Assembly: GCF_025989185.1 (NCBI RefSeq)
Contig: NZ_JAPDNT010000005.1
Coordinates: forward strand, 62,001-126,000
DNA: 64,000 bases
Source: Limobrevibacterium gyesilva
Lineage (GTDB): Bacteria; Pseudomonadota; Alphaproteobacteria; Acetobacterales; Acetobacteraceae
Reading direction: 5' to 3'
Below are positions 19,943 to 29,623 of the stretch, piece after piece. The position numbers and the translations under genes were made by a program. The notes under the pieces are model-generated. The model was not told where the DNA came from. It was given only the letters and a program-made list of their open reading frames with translations, and made no database searches. Numbering within the stretch: position 1 is the stretch's first letter; each line of letters starts with the position of its first letter.

Positions 19943-20716
19943 ATGATCATCGAGCTCTTCGGCGCCCCTGGGGTCGGCAAGACCACTTTCGCGATGGCAC
20001 TGAACGCGCACCTGCAGGCACGCGGCCTCGCCGCGGAACTGATCCAAAGCTACCGGCCCGCCGAGGCCGCGCCGCCGAACGGCGCGCCGGCAGCAGATCC
20101 CGCGGCGCATCATGCCACGGCCGCGGTGCGCCGCTTGATCCGGCCGGCCTTCGAGATGCTTTCGACCGCAGGGCACCTGCTGTTCAACGCGCACGAGGCC
20201 GGGATCGCCGCGGATCTAATGCGCCTGCTGCCGCCGCGGGATTTCCTCTGGTCCGTCCGGCTGCGCCAATACCTGCTGCGTCTGCTGCATGCCTGGCACC
20301 GCGCGTCGCTGTCCGACCACATCGTCATTTTCGATCAGGGATTCGTCCAGGCCGTCTGCTCGCTGGTCCTGCTCGGCCGCGCGTCGGACCGGGCGACCGT
20401 CATGCGCGCCCTGGAGGCGATCCCGAGGTCGGATCTCCTGGTCTGTCTCGATGCCCCCATCGACATCCTGACCGAGCGGCTTGCGGAGCGGGAACGGCAT
20501 CAAGGCAGGATGGAGCGGCTGTTCGAGCTCGACCTGAAGACGAATCTCGAATCCGTGGCCATCGTCGAAGACCTGTGCGCCGCGCTGCAGCTCCAGGGGC
20601 GCCATGTCGCCCGCGTCCAATGTGCGGACACGCGGTCTCTCGGCCCGGCCGTCGAGGCGATCGAGCAAGAAATCACGGCCATGTCCGACACCGAACAGGG
20701 GATGCAGGTCATATGA
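19943..20716 (+). CDS. P-loop kinase-like protein of the polysaccharide locus
   Basis: 257 residues. MIIELFGAPGVGKTTFAMAL puts a Walker A (GAPGVGKTT, residues 7-15) at the N terminus. IVIFDQGFVQAVCSLVLL and DLLVCLDAPIDILTERLAERE are the Walker B-like strand and lid of nucleoside/adenylate-kinase-fold enzymes. The middle is a helical insert. The substrate is unknown. It starts 22 bases after the two-domain kinase-like gene, with a GGCAGCGGCGAGG region upstream, so the two are almost certainly co-transcribed. Confidence 0.6.
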   Translation: MIIELFGAPGVGKTTFAMALNAHLQARGLAAELIQSYRPAEAAPPNGAPAADPAAHHATAAVRRLIRPAFEMLSTAGHLLFNAHEAGIAADLMRLLPPRDFLWSVRLRQYLLRLLHAWHRASLSDHIVIFDQGFVQAVCSLVLLGRASDRATVMRALEAIPRSDLLVCLDAPIDILTERLAERERHQGRMERLFELDLKTNLESVAIVEDLCAALQLQGRHVARVQCADTRSLGPAVEAIEQEITAMSDTEQGMQVI

Positions 20717-20795
20717 ACGCCACCGAACGCTTGCCCATCGGTCCGATCCCTCTGCGCGCCCTGCGGCGTCCGGCAATCCGCTGCCCGCCGGGCGA

Positions 20796-22205
20796 ATGAC
20801 GCGCATGGAAAGCCAGGCAAGCGGCGGCGGCGTGCTCGGCGTGGCACCGGGAAGCGGCGCGCTCACCGGCCGCCTCGCGCGCAGCAGCGTGGCCGCCTTC
20901 GCGATCCATGTCGCCGGCGCGGGGCTCACCTATTGCGCGCAGCTCGTGCTGGCGCGGATCGTCGGCGTCGATGCCTATGGCATCTACGCATACGTGTTCG
21001 CCTGGATGACCATCCTCGCCTACTTCGCCGCACTCGGCTTCGACGTCTCGCTGCTGCGGCTGGTGCCGGCTTACCGGGCGCAGCATGCCTGGCCCCTGCT
21101 GCGTGGGGTGATCCGGTACGCGGAATGGCGAGCCGGCGCCGTCGGGTGCGGCGTCGTCCTCATCGGTTCCGCCATCGTGATGCTGTGGCCCAGCGACCTG
21201 CCACGCGAGCTCACCAGCACCTTCATCATCGGCTTCGTCCTCGTGCCGGTCTGGGCGCTGCTGTGGATCCGTTCTTCTGTCGTGCGGGCCTATGGCGGCG
21301 TCGTGTCGGCCTTGGCGCCGGATCGCATCGTTCGCGACGGCGTACTGCTCATCCTCGTCGGCGCCGCCAGCCTCGGACGATGGTGGCGCATCGATGCCGC
21401 GTCGGCGATGCTGATGACACTGGCAAGCTCGGTCATGGGCCTGCTGCTGGTGAGCCTGGCCGCGCATCACCGCAAGCCCGCCACGATCCACGCGATCGTC
21501 CCGGCGTACGACGCCGGGACCTGGCGCCGGATCGCGCTGCCGCTGGTGATGCTCGCGGTGGCGGAAACCGGGTTGAACCGCACCGGCGCCGTCATGCTCG
21601 GCTGGCTCCGGCACACCAGCGATGCCGGCATTTATGCGCTCGCCTTCAACATCGCCTTCATGGTCGTGCTGCCGCGCACGGCGGTCAACGCGCTGTTCGC
21701 CCCCATCGTGTCGGACCTGTTTGTCCGCAACGACCGCGCCGCGCTGCAGGCGGTGATCACGCGAACGTCGGTATGGACATTGCTTGCCGCGGCCTGCATC
21801 GCGCTGCCGCTCGGGCTGCTCGCGGATCCGCTCCTCGCCTGGTTCGGTGCCGCCTTCCAGGCCGGTGTGCCGGCTATGCGAATCCTTCTGATCGGCCAGG
21901 TGATCGGCGCCGGCGCCGGCTCCCAGCTCTATCTCATGACCATGACGGGGCACGAGCGCAGCGCCGCCATCCTTCTCATCCTGTGCGCCGCCGGCAATGT
22001 CGCGGTCAGTGCCGTGGCGATCGTCCTGCTCGGCGTCACCGGCGCCGCGATCGCCACCACGGCGGCACTCGTCGTGTGGAACCTGGGCATGGGGCTGTTC
22101 ATCTGGCGCAAGCTGCATCTGATCCCGGGCGTCCTGGCGATTTTTCGATTGTGGCCGGGCACGAACACGCGGATTGCCCGCGAGCCGCGGCGCGCTGCAG
22201 AATGA
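20796..22205 (+). CDS. Polysaccharide flippase (Wzx/MATE-type)
   Basis: 469 residues with about 12-14 hydrophobic helices, beginning AFAIHVAGAGLTYCAQLVLARIVG, which is the usual first block of Wzx-type lipid-linked oligosaccharide flippases. It would move the undecaprenyl-linked repeat unit across the inner membrane. The start is ATG 20796 or 20805; the longer open frame overlaps the previous gene and encodes a basic, non-membrane leader. It follows the P-loop protein by 79 bases. Confidence 0.85.
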   Translation: MTRMESQASGGGVLGVAPGSGALTGRLARSSVAAFAIHVAGAGLTYCAQLVLARIVGVDAYGIYAYVFAWMTILAYFAALGFDVSLLRLVPAYRAQHAWPLLRGVIRYAEWRAGAVGCGVVLIGSAIVMLWPSDLPRELTSTFIIGFVLVPVWALLWIRSSVVRAYGGVVSALAPDRIVRDGVLLILVGAASLGRWWRIDAASAMLMTLASSVMGLLLVSLAAHHRKPATIHAIVPAYDAGTWRRIALPLVMLAVAETGLNRTGAVMLGWLRHTSDAGIYALAFNIAFMVVLPRTAVNALFAPIVSDLFVRNDRAALQAVITRTSVWTLLAAACIALPLGLLADPLLAWFGAAFQAGVPAMRILLIGQVIGAGAGSQLYLMTMTGHERSAAILLILCAAGNVAVSAVAIVLLGVTGAAIATTAALVVWNLGMGLFIWRKLHLIPGVLAIFRLWPGTNTRIAREPRRAAE

Positions 22206-22293
22206 CCACACACGGCCGGGTGCCACGACCTCGATGCATGGCACCGCCGCTGGTCGCAATGCCCGGTCCGGATCAGCGGACAGGAGCGCAGGA

Positions 22294-24129
22294 ATGAACG
22301 ATTCGGCGCCCGCCTTGTGTGCCTGCGGCAGCGGCCTGCGACCGGCGAGCTGCTGCCGCATGGATGCAGCGAAACTCCTGCCGCCCGATGCGACGCGGCA
22401 TCTGGTGCCGCTGATCGAGCGCGCCATCCAGGCCTACCATACCGGCGCCATCGCCGCTGCCGAGCGTCTGTGCATCGAAGTGCTGGAATCGGCCCCCGAT
22501 CGCGTCGGCGCGCTGCGGGTGCTTTATGATATCCGCAAGGCGCAGGGCCAAAGCCGGGCCGCCGAAGCGCTCATCCGCCGCGTCGTCGCCCTCGATCCCA
22601 ACGATCTCGCGGCAACCAACGAACTGGCTTTGATCCTGCTGTCCCGGGGCGACCTGGCGGAAGCCGAGTTGCATGCCCGAAACGCCGTGCGCATCGCCCC
22701 CGAGAGCGGCCAGGCGCACAACCTGATGGGCATGATCCTCACTGAGGCCCAACGCCCCGCCGTCGGCGAATACCACTACCGCCGCGTGCTGGAGCTGTCC
22801 GAGGGCCGCGACCCCATTCTCCTGGCCAACCTGGCCTGGAACCTCAAGACCCAGGGGCGCATGCAGGAAGCCCGCGCGCTCTACAAGGAGTCGGTCGCGG
22901 CCGCGCCCGCCATCCGCCAGACGCTGCTGGGCTGGGCGCGGCTGGAGGAAGCCGACCGCGATTTCACCGCCGCATCCGACGTGCTCGACCGCATGGAGCG
23001 GCTGTTCCCCGACGACGCCGGCGTGCGGATTTCCCGCGCGGTCCTGCTGGGCCGCATGCGCCGATATCCCGAGGCATTGGCGGTGCTCGACGCCATGGCC
23101 GCGCGCAGCCAGAACGGAATGCTCGGCCCGGACGAGTTGCTGGAGAAAGGCCGGCTGCTCGACCAGATGGGCCATTTCGAAGACGCCTTCGCCGCTTTCA
23201 CCGAGGGCAAGCGCCTGGCGCGGGCGCTCAGCGGCAACCAGTATCTCGACCAGCAGGCCGGCCAGCTGATCGACCGGCTGCGCGGCTTCTTCACCGCCGG
23301 GCGTCTGCGTCTCCTGCCGCGCGCCACGGTGCGCACGGACGTACCGCAGCCCGTCTTCATCCTCGGCTTCCCACGCTCCGGTACCACGCTGGTGGAACAG
23401 ACAGTGTCGGCGCATTCCCGCATCTGCGCCGGCGACGAGCTGCCCCTGATCAACGACATCGCCAACCTGATGCCGCGCATGCTCGGCAGTCCGCTGAACT
23501 ATCCCGAGGCGCTGTCCGAGCTGTGGATGGGCGATCAGCGCGACGGGCTCGACAATCTGCGCGATCACTACCTGCAGAAGGTCCGCCAGATGGGCGTCTT
23601 TTCGCCGGGGGCCGACTGGTTCACCGACAAGATGCCGCTGAACGAGATGCATCTCGGCCTGATCGCCCTGATCTTCCCGCAGGCGCCCCTGATCCATGTG
23701 GTCCGCCACCCGCTCGACATCATGGTCTCGGCGATGTCGAACCATTTCACGCACGGCTTCTACTGCGCCTACGCGCTGGAAACGGCGGCGACGCATTACC
23801 TGCGCGTGATGGAGCTGGTGCAGCACTACCGCGCCGAGATGGCGCTGCGCTATCTGCCGATCCGCTACGAGGACATGATCGACGACCAGGAAGGCAGCGT
23901 CCGCACGCTGCTTGCCTTCATCGGCGCGGAATTCGAGCCGGGTTGCCTCAGCTTCCACGAGAACCGCCGCTACGCCCGCACCGCCAGCTACGCCCAGGTG
24001 ACCGAGAAGCTCTATGACCGCTCACGCTTCCGTTACCGCCACTATCTCAAGCATCTCGCGCCCGTCATCCCGATCCTGCAGCCGGTGATCGAGCGTCTCG
24101 GCTACGGCATCGACGGCGATGGCGGGTGA
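22294..24129 (+). CDS. TPR-sulfotransferase with N-terminal SEC-C-like zinc motif
   Basis: 611 residues from ATG 22294, which has GGAG ten bases upstream. The N terminus CACGSGLRPASCC resembles a SEC-C zinc finger. Residues about 40-330 are helical TPR-like repeats (ALIRRVVALDPNDLAATNELA; NAVRIAPESGQAHNLMGMIL). The C half is a sulfotransferase: FILGFPRSGTTLVEQ is the 5'-phosphosulfate loop of the PAPS site, and HVVRHPLDIMVSAMSN the 3'-phosphate region. This points to sulfation of the polysaccharide or of a protein. The next gene also carries TPRs and abuts its stop. Confidence 0.8.
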   Translation: MNDSAPALCACGSGLRPASCCRMDAAKLLPPDATRHLVPLIERAIQAYHTGAIAAAERLCIEVLESAPDRVGALRVLYDIRKAQGQSRAAEALIRRVVALDPNDLAATNELALILLSRGDLAEAELHARNAVRIAPESGQAHNLMGMILTEAQRPAVGEYHYRRVLELSEGRDPILLANLAWNLKTQGRMQEARALYKESVAAAPAIRQTLLGWARLEEADRDFTAASDVLDRMERLFPDDAGVRISRAVLLGRMRRYPEALAVLDAMAARSQNGMLGPDELLEKGRLLDQMGHFEDAFAAFTEGKRLARALSGNQYLDQQAGQLIDRLRGFFTAGRLRLLPRATVRTDVPQPVFILGFPRSGTTLVEQTVSAHSRICAGDELPLINDIANLMPRMLGSPLNYPEALSELWMGDQRDGLDNLRDHYLQKVRQMGVFSPGADWFTDKMPLNEMHLGLIALIFPQAPLIHVVRHPLDIMVSAMSNHFTHGFYCAYALETAATHYLRVMELVQHYRAEMALRYLPIRYEDMIDDQEGSVRTLLAFIGAEFEPGCLSFHENRRYARTASYAQVTEKLYDRSRFRYRHYLKHLAPVIPILQPVIERLGYGIDGDGG

Positions 24130-25602
24130 GTGATGCCGCTCGGCAGCGAGCCGCCGCCGATACTCCATGCCGCGACGCCGATCGCGGTGCCGTTCGGCGA
24201 GCTGTTCGCGCTCGCCGTCGCGGCCGAGCAGGCCGGCAGGCTGGATGAGGCGGACCGCCTGCTGGGGCATATCCTCGCCGTCGCCCCCAACGAGCCGGAA
24301 ACGCTGCATCTCGCCGGTGTCGTGGCCTTCCGCCTCGGCCGCCATGCCGACGCGCTCGCCTTGATGGAGCGCGCGATCGTGCATGGCGGCAACACGGCCC
24401 TCTACCTACGCAACATCTGCGAGCTCTACCGCACCCTCGGCCGTCCCGACGACGCGCTGGCGGCGGCGTTGCAGGCGACCGCCATGGCGCCCCACGATCC
24501 CGTCTGCCTGCACAACCTCGCGGTCATCCGCTACGAACGGCTGGAGATCGACGCCTGCATCGCCGCCGCCCGCCGCGCCCTGGCGCTCGACCCGGCGCTG
24601 CCCGGCGCGCATTTCGAACTCGCCGAGGCACTGCTGCTGCGCGGCGAGATGGCGGAAGGCTGGGAGGAATACGAATGGCGCTTCCGCATCGCCGGCGCGC
24701 CGTCGCTGATGCCGCCGACGGACAGGCCGCAATGGGACGGCGCGCCGCTCGCCGGCCGGACCCTGCTGCTGATCGCCGACCAGGGCTTCGGCGACGTGAT
24801 CCAGTTCAGCCGCTACATCCCCTGGGCGCGGGAACGCTGTTCCGATCTCGCGATCGCCTGCGGCGCCGAGATGGCGCCCCTGATCTCGCAACTGGGCCCC
24901 GGCATCCGCCAGGTCCGGCGCTGGGAGGATTGCCCGCCTTATGCGGCCTTCTGTCCGCTCTCCGGCCTGCCGCGGCTGCATGGCACGCGCGTGGACAGCA
25001 TCCTGGCGCCGGTCCCTTATCTTCGCGCCGACCCGGCGCGTGCCGAGGCCTGGGCCGACCGGCTGGGCCGGCTGATCCCGCCCGGCTTCCGGCGCATCGG
25101 CATCGTCTGGGCCGGGCGGCCCACGCACACCAACGACCGCAACCGCAGCGCCAGCCTCGCTGCCTTCGCACCGGTCGCGGCGCTGCCAGGCATCGCGCTG
25201 GTATCGCTGCAGAAGGGCCCGGCGGCGCGCCAGGCGGGCAGCTTCTTCGCCCGCGCCCCGCTCGTGCATGTCGGCGCCGAGATCCAGGACTTCGAAGACA
25301 GCATGGCCATCCTCGACAACCTCGACCTGCTCGTCTCGGTCGACACGTCGGTGGTGCATCTCGCCGGTGCCATGGGCCGGCCGGCCTGGGTGATGCTGCC
25401 CCGCGCCCCGGACTGGCGCTGGCTGCTCGACCGCACGGACAGTCCCTGGTACCCGACAATCAGGCTGTTCCGCCAGCGCGCACAGGGCGAATGGCATACG
25501 GTGGCGGCGGACGTGGCGCAGGCGCTGCGGCAGCGGTTCGGCCTTACGACGGCCGCCGGGGCAGCGCCCGCGCCAGCCGGGCGAAGCCGAGATCCAGAAT
25601 GA
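24130..25602 (+). CDS. TPR protein with GT9-like glycosyltransferase domain
   Basis: 490 residues. The first 200 are TPR-like ([38 protein letters not shown]). The C-terminal 290 resemble the heptosyltransferase/GT9-like module often found behind TPRs: [37 protein letters not shown] and [19 protein letters not shown]. The start GTG 24130 follows directly on the previous stop, with ATG 24133 as an alternative. The acceptor could be the polysaccharide or a protein. The last 59 bases overlap the 3' end of the convergent permease gene. Confidence 0.8.
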   Translation: MMPLGSEPPPILHAATPIAVPFGELFALAVAAEQAGRLDEADRLLGHILAVAPNEPETLHLAGVVAFRLGRHADALALMERAIVHGGNTALYLRNICELYRTLGRPDDALAAALQATAMAPHDPVCLHNLAVIRYERLEIDACIAAARRALALDPALPGAHFELAEALLLRGEMAEGWEEYEWRFRIAGAPSLMPPTDRPQWDGAPLAGRTLLLIADQGFGDVIQFSRYIPWARERCSDLAIACGAEMAPLISQLGPGIRQVRRWEDCPPYAAFCPLSGLPRLHGTRVDSILAPVPYLRADPARAEAWADRLGRLIPPGFRRIGIVWAGRPTHTNDRNRSASLAAFAPVAALPGIALVSLQKGPAARQAGSFFARAPLVHVGAEIQDFEDSMAILDNLDLLVSVDTSVVHLAGAMGRPAWVMLPRAPDWRWLLDRTDSPWYPTIRLFRQRAQGEWHTVAADVAQALRQRFGLTTAAGAAPAPAGRSRDPE

Positions 25603-26293
25603 CCGCCAGCAGGCCCAGCAGGATCGCCCCCTGCAGCACATACGCGGTATTGCCGCCGCTGAGCCCGAGGATGATCGGCGAGCCCAGCGTCTTCGACCCG
25701 ACGGTGGACGCGATCGCCGCGGTGCCGAGATTGATGATCACCGATGTCCGGATGCCCGCCAGGATCACCCCCGCGGCCAGCGGCAGTTCCACCTGCCACA
25801 ACACCTGCATCCGGCGCATGCCCAGCCCCGCCGCCGCCTCGCGCGCCGCCTCGGGCACGTCCGCCAGCCCGACGATGGTGTTCTGCATCACCGGCAGCAG
25901 CCCGTACAGGAACAGCGCGATCAGCGCGGGCGGCTCGCCGAAGCCGAGCGCGGGCACCGCCAGCGCCAGCACCGCGACCGGCGGAAATGTCTGGCCCATA
26001 GCGACCACGGTATCGAGCACGCCGCGGAACGCGGCCCCTGCCGGACGGGTGACAAAGATGCCCGCGAGAACCCCCACCACCACAGCGGCGCCGCTGGACA
26101 CCGCCACCAGTTCCAGATGCGCCAGCACCAGCGAGACGAAGCTTTCCTGCACATAGACAGGGCGGTCGAGATAGGGGAACAGCGCCGCGAAAACCGGCCG
26201 CAGCGCCGGCATCCCCAAGGTGAGGGCGATGAAGGCCACGACCAGCCAGGCCAACGGCCCCGGCAGATGCAGTGCCTGGCGCGGACTCGTCAT
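25544..26293 (-). CDS. yehW: Osmoprotectant ABC transporter permease (YehW type)
   Basis: 249 residues, about six helices, with the permease loop [20 protein letters not shown] that contacts the ATPase. ATG 26293 overlaps the ATPase stop by four bases (ATGA). The longer frame is rejected because the added residues are the ATPase gene in another frame. Size and order match E. coli YehW, the smaller of two permeases in the betaine-type importer. Its 3' end overlaps the convergent glycosyltransferase gene. Confidence 0.88.
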   Translation of the reverse strand: MTSPRQALHLPGPLAWLVVAFIALTLGMPALRPVFAALFPYLDRPVYVQESFVSLVLAHLELVAVSSGAAVVVGVLAGIFVTRPAGAAFRGVLDTVVAMGQTFPPVAVLALAVPALGFGEPPALIALFLYGLLPVMQNTIVGLADVPEAAREAAAGLGMRRMQVLWQVELPLAAGVILAGIRTSVIINLGTAAIASTVGSKTLGSPIILGLSGGNTAYVLQGAILLGLLAVILDLGFARLARALPRRPS

Positions 26294-27222
26294 GCGGGCC
26301 GGCGCACCATGTCTTCCAGGAACAGCCCGCCGACCGGGCGGCCGCCTGCATCCGTCACCGCCAGGCGGTCGCAACCGCGCGTCATCATCTCGGACAGGGC
26401 CGACCGCAGCGACATCGTCTCCTGCACCGGCGCGCCTTCCACCGTCGCGCCCGCGCGCAGCCGCGACGCCACCTGCTGCACGGCCAGCAGCCTCAGCCCA
26501 TGATCCTCGCGGCCCACGAAGTCGCGCACGAAATCGCTCTCCGGCCGCGCCAGGATGTCGAGCGGCGTGCCGACCTGCACCAGCCGGCCGCGATTCATCA
26601 GCGCGATCGTCGTCGCCAGCTTCAGCGCCTCGTCCATGTCGTGGGTGACGAAGACGATGGTCTTGCGGGTCTCGCGGTGGATGCGCAGCAACTCATCCTG
26701 CAGCGCGTCGCGGGTCACCGGGTCCAGCGCGCCGAACGGCTCGTCCATCAGCAGCACGTCGGGGTCCGCGGCCAGCGCCCGCGCCACGCCCACGCGCTGC
26801 TGCTGCCCGCCGGAGAGCTGATCGGGGTACTGGTCGCGCACCCGGGCAGCGTCCAGGCGCAGCAGCGCGAGCAGTTCCTCGACGCGGGCACGGATCCGCG
26901 CCGGCGGCCAGCCCAGCAATGCCGGCACGGTGGCGATGTTGCGCTCCACCGTCCAATGCGGGAACAGCCCCACGGACTGGATCACATAGCCCATGCGCCG
27001 CCGCAGGTCCTCGGGGCGGAAATGCTCGATGTCCTCGCCGGCAAAACGGATGGTGCCGGCACTGCGCTCCACCAGACGGTTGATCATGCGCAACGTGGTG
27101 GACTTGCCGCAGCCCGACGGGCCGATCAGGGCGCAGAACGCGCCTTCGTCGACCGCCAGCGAGATGGCGTCCACCGCGGTGAAATCGCCGAACCGGCAGG
27201 TGAGGTCCTGCAACTCGATCAT
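26290..27222 (-). CDS. yehX: Osmoprotectant ABC transporter ATP-binding protein (YehX type)
   Basis: 310 residues. Walker [10 protein letters not shown], the signature [16 protein letters not shown] and Walker [15 protein letters not shown] are all intact. A C-terminal extension ([28 protein letters not shown] region) is a shortened CBS-like segment, which in related OpuA/ProV systems senses ionic strength. It overlaps both neighbouring permease genes by four bases, so the operon is translationally coupled. Confidence 0.92.
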   Translation of the reverse strand: MIELQDLTCRFGDFTAVDAISLAVDEGAFCALIGPSGCGKSTTLRMINRLVERSAGTIRFAGEDIEHFRPEDLRRRMGYVIQSVGLFPHWTVERNIATVPALLGWPPARIRARVEELLALLRLDAARVRDQYPDQLSGGQQQRVGVARALAADPDVLLMDEPFGALDPVTRDALQDELLRIHRETRKTIVFVTHDMDEALKLATTIALMNRGRLVQVGTPLDILARPESDFVRDFVGREDHGLRLLAVQQVASRLRAGATVEGAPVQETMSLRSALSEMMTRGCDRLAVTDAGGRPVGGLFLEDMVRRPA

Positions 27223-28406
27223 GCACCCCTCCGGGTCGTCAGCGCGATCAGCAGGCGCATCAGCAGGTCCACCAGAACCGCCAGCAGAATGACCGGGATG
27301 GCGCCGAGCAGGACCAGGTCGAGCGCATTGGCGAACAGCCCCCGGAACATGATGGCGCCCAGGCCGCCGGCGCCGATAAGGGCGGCGACGGCGGCGAGGC
27401 CGACCGCCTGCACCGCGGTGATGCGCACGCCGGACAGCAGCACCGGCAAGGCCAGCGGCGCGTCAATGCGCCAGAACACCTGCCCGGGCGTCATGCCCAT
27501 GCCAAGTGCCGCCTCGCGCACCGGGGCGGGCACGCCCGCCAGGCCCGCCACCGTGTTCCGCACCACCGGCAGCAGCGAATACAGCACCAGCGCCACCACC
27601 GCTGGCGCCATCCCGATGCCGCTGATGCCCAGGCCGGCGAGCCACGGCAAGGCATCCGCGAGGCCGGACAGCGGCGCCATCAGCAGGCCGAACAGGGCGA
27701 TCGACGGAATGGTCTGGATGATATTCAGCACTGGAAACAACACCGACCGCAACGCACGGCGGCGATGCGTCGCCACCCCCAGCGGGATCCCGGCCAGTAC
27801 CGTGGGCAGCAGCGCCGCCACGACGATCTCGCCATGCCGCACGACCGCGTCGAAGAAGATGTCGCGCTGGTTCGCGTATTCCTTCGCCAGCGACAGCTGG
27901 TCAACCGCGCCAGCCGCGATCACGGCCGTGGCCGGGCCGGCGATCGCGGCGGCGGCCAGCAATGTCCCGGCCGGCCCGAGGCGCAGGCGTGCCGCGGCAT
28001 CGCCGGCCAGCAGCAGCGTGCAGGCCAGCAGCACCCAGCAAGCGGCGCCAAGCGACGTGCGCGCGACAGCCGGCCCCTCCGCCGCCATGCCCTCGGCGTA
28101 GCTTCCGGCCAGCCACAGAACCGCCGCCGCGCAGCCCCCCGCGGCCAGGATGACTGCCCACTCCCAGGCGGCCCGGCGCGGCAGGAACGGCGAGGCGAGC
28201 AGCACGAGCCCGGTCACCCCGAACACCGCCGCCGGTCCCGGTGATGCCGCCAGGCGCATCGCCGGCACCACCCCTATGGCCGCGCCGGAAAGCAGCCGGT
28301 TGGGCGCGTACGAGACGAAGCCCAGCGTGGCGGCGACCAGGCAGGCCACGACCACCAGCATCGCCCGCACATGGCTCCAGCCCGGTGTGGCGCCGACCGG
28401 ACTCAC
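27219..28406 (-). CDS. yehY: Osmoprotectant ABC transporter permease with extra N-terminal helices (YehY type)
   Basis: 395 residues. The C-terminal 220 form the transport core with VREAALGMGMTPGQVFWRID as ATPase-contact loop. About 150 residues before that form four or five extra helices (LVVVACLVAATLGFV, LLASPFLPRR, WAVILAAGGCAAAVLWLAG). The same long-plus-short permease pairing occurs in E. coli yehY/yehW. GTG or ATG choice is not decisive; the listed start lies 16 bases past the binding-protein stop. Confidence 0.88.
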   Translation of the reverse strand: MSPVGATPGWSHVRAMLVVVACLVAATLGFVSYAPNRLLSGAAIGVVPAMRLAASPGPAAVFGVTGLVLLASPFLPRRAAWEWAVILAAGGCAAAVLWLAGSYAEGMAAEGPAVARTSLGAACWVLLACTLLLAGDAAARLRLGPAGTLLAAAAIAGPATAVIAAGAVDQLSLAKEYANQRDIFFDAVVRHGEIVVAALLPTVLAGIPLGVATHRRRALRSVLFPVLNIIQTIPSIALFGLLMAPLSGLADALPWLAGLGISGIGMAPAVVALVLYSLLPVVRNTVAGLAGVPAPVREAALGMGMTPGQVFWRIDAPLALPVLLSGVRITAVQAVGLAAVAALIGAGGLGAIMFRGLFANALDLVLLGAIPVILLAVLVDLLMRLLIALTTRRGA

Positions 28407-28422
28407 CGTGCGGTCTTGCGCC

Positions 28423-29367
28423 TCACTTCAGGAAACCCTTGGCCTTGAGATAGCCGGAGGCGACTTTCTGGATGTCCTCGCCCTCCACCGCGACCTTCGC
28501 GTTCAGGCCACGCAGGGTGGGCGCGTCCAGCGACAGGAACACCGGCGCCAGCACGTCCTTGATCGCCGGATACTGCGCCAATACCGCCGCGCGCACCGTG
28601 GGTGCCGGCTCGTAGACCATCTGTGCGTGTTTGGTGTCTTCCATCACGACCAGGCCAAGGGCCGCGATGGCCCCATCGGTGCCATAGACCATGGCGGTGT
28701 TGACGTTGGAGGTGCCCTCGGCGGCGGCGCGGATGGTCGCCGCCGTGTCGCCGCCCACCAGCACCAGCGTCTGGTCCGGCCCAAGCTTGAAGTCGTAGAT
28801 GGACTGGAACGCCGGCAGGGCCGCCTGGCTCTCCACGAACTCGGCGGAGGCGGCGATCTTCACCTTGCCGCCGTCGCGTGCCCAGCGCGCGAAATCTTCC
28901 ATCGTGGCCAGCTTGTTCGCGCTGGCCACGTCCTTGCGCACCGCGATGCCCCAGGTGTTGTTGGCCGGCGCGGCCTGCAGCCAGACGATCTTGTTGGCGT
29001 CCAGATCCAGCTTCTTGATGCGCTCATAGCCGTCCGCCGCGTTCTTCCACACCGGATCGGCATCCATGTGGAAGAAGAACGCCCCGTTGCCGGTGTACTC
29101 CGGATAGATGTCGATCTCGCCGGCCATGATCGCCCCGCGCACGATCCGGGTGTTGCCGAGCTGAATCTTGTTCACCGTCGGGATACCGTTGCTCTCGAGC
29201 ATGAGGCGGATCATGTGGCCGAGCAGGCCGCCTTCGGTATCGAGCTTGGAGCTGACGCGCACCGGATCCGCCGCCGCCGCGCCGCTCGTCGGAAGGCCCA
29301 CGGCGATGGCCGCGGCTGGCACCACGATGGCGGCCAGCGCCTTGCGTCGCGAAATCGTTGCAGTCAT
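28423..29367 (-). CDS. osmF: Osmoprotectant-binding periplasmic protein (OsmF/YehZ type)
   Basis: 314 residues from ATG 29367, with GGGAG seven bases upstream. The N terminus TATISRRKALAAIVVPAAAIAVGL is a signal peptide with an SRRK twin-arginine-like start and probable cleavage after GAAAA. RIVRGAIMAGEIDIYPEYTGNG is a hallmark of OsmF/OpuBC betaine-type binding proteins (OpuAC fold). It is the first gene of the four-gene importer. In E. coli the YehZYXW system is stress-linked and low-affinity; the ligand here is inferred to be a betaine-like solute. Confidence 0.88.
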   Translation of the reverse strand: MTATISRRKALAAIVVPAAAIAVGLPTSGAAAADPVRVSSKLDTEGGLLGHMIRLMLESNGIPTVNKIQLGNTRIVRGAIMAGEIDIYPEYTGNGAFFFHMDADPVWKNAADGYERIKKLDLDANKIVWLQAAPANNTWGIAVRKDVASANKLATMEDFARWARDGGKVKIAASAEFVESQAALPAFQSIYDFKLGPDQTLVLVGGDTAATIRAAAEGTSNVNTAMVYGTDGAIAALGLVVMEDTKHAQMVYEPAPTVRAAVLAQYPAIKDVLAPVFLSLDAPTLRGLNAKVAVEGEDIQKVASGYLKAKGFLK

Positions 29368-29623
29368 GTGTTCGCTCCCATTGCTCGCCGGCCTGCATGC
29401 TCCGGCAGGCAGGCGTGATTCCGCCGCGGCTGCCGCGGCCCGTCGCGTGTTGGACCGATACGTGCCACGCATTCATATGCTGCCATCGGAACGCTATTCG
29501 ATCCAGAAGGCGCGCCCCGTGACGCACGCAAGGTTGTGCCACCAAATGACGGGCGACGCGATCACGACCCTGCAATGCCTTGCGGCGGCCCCGATTCCGG
29601 TCACGGCGGCGCTGACGCGAACG

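Noticed and set aside
20709-22427. 572-codon minus-strand open frame
   Set aside because: It is antisense to the flippase gene. The product is a low-complexity Asp/Arg/His/Gln string without motifs.
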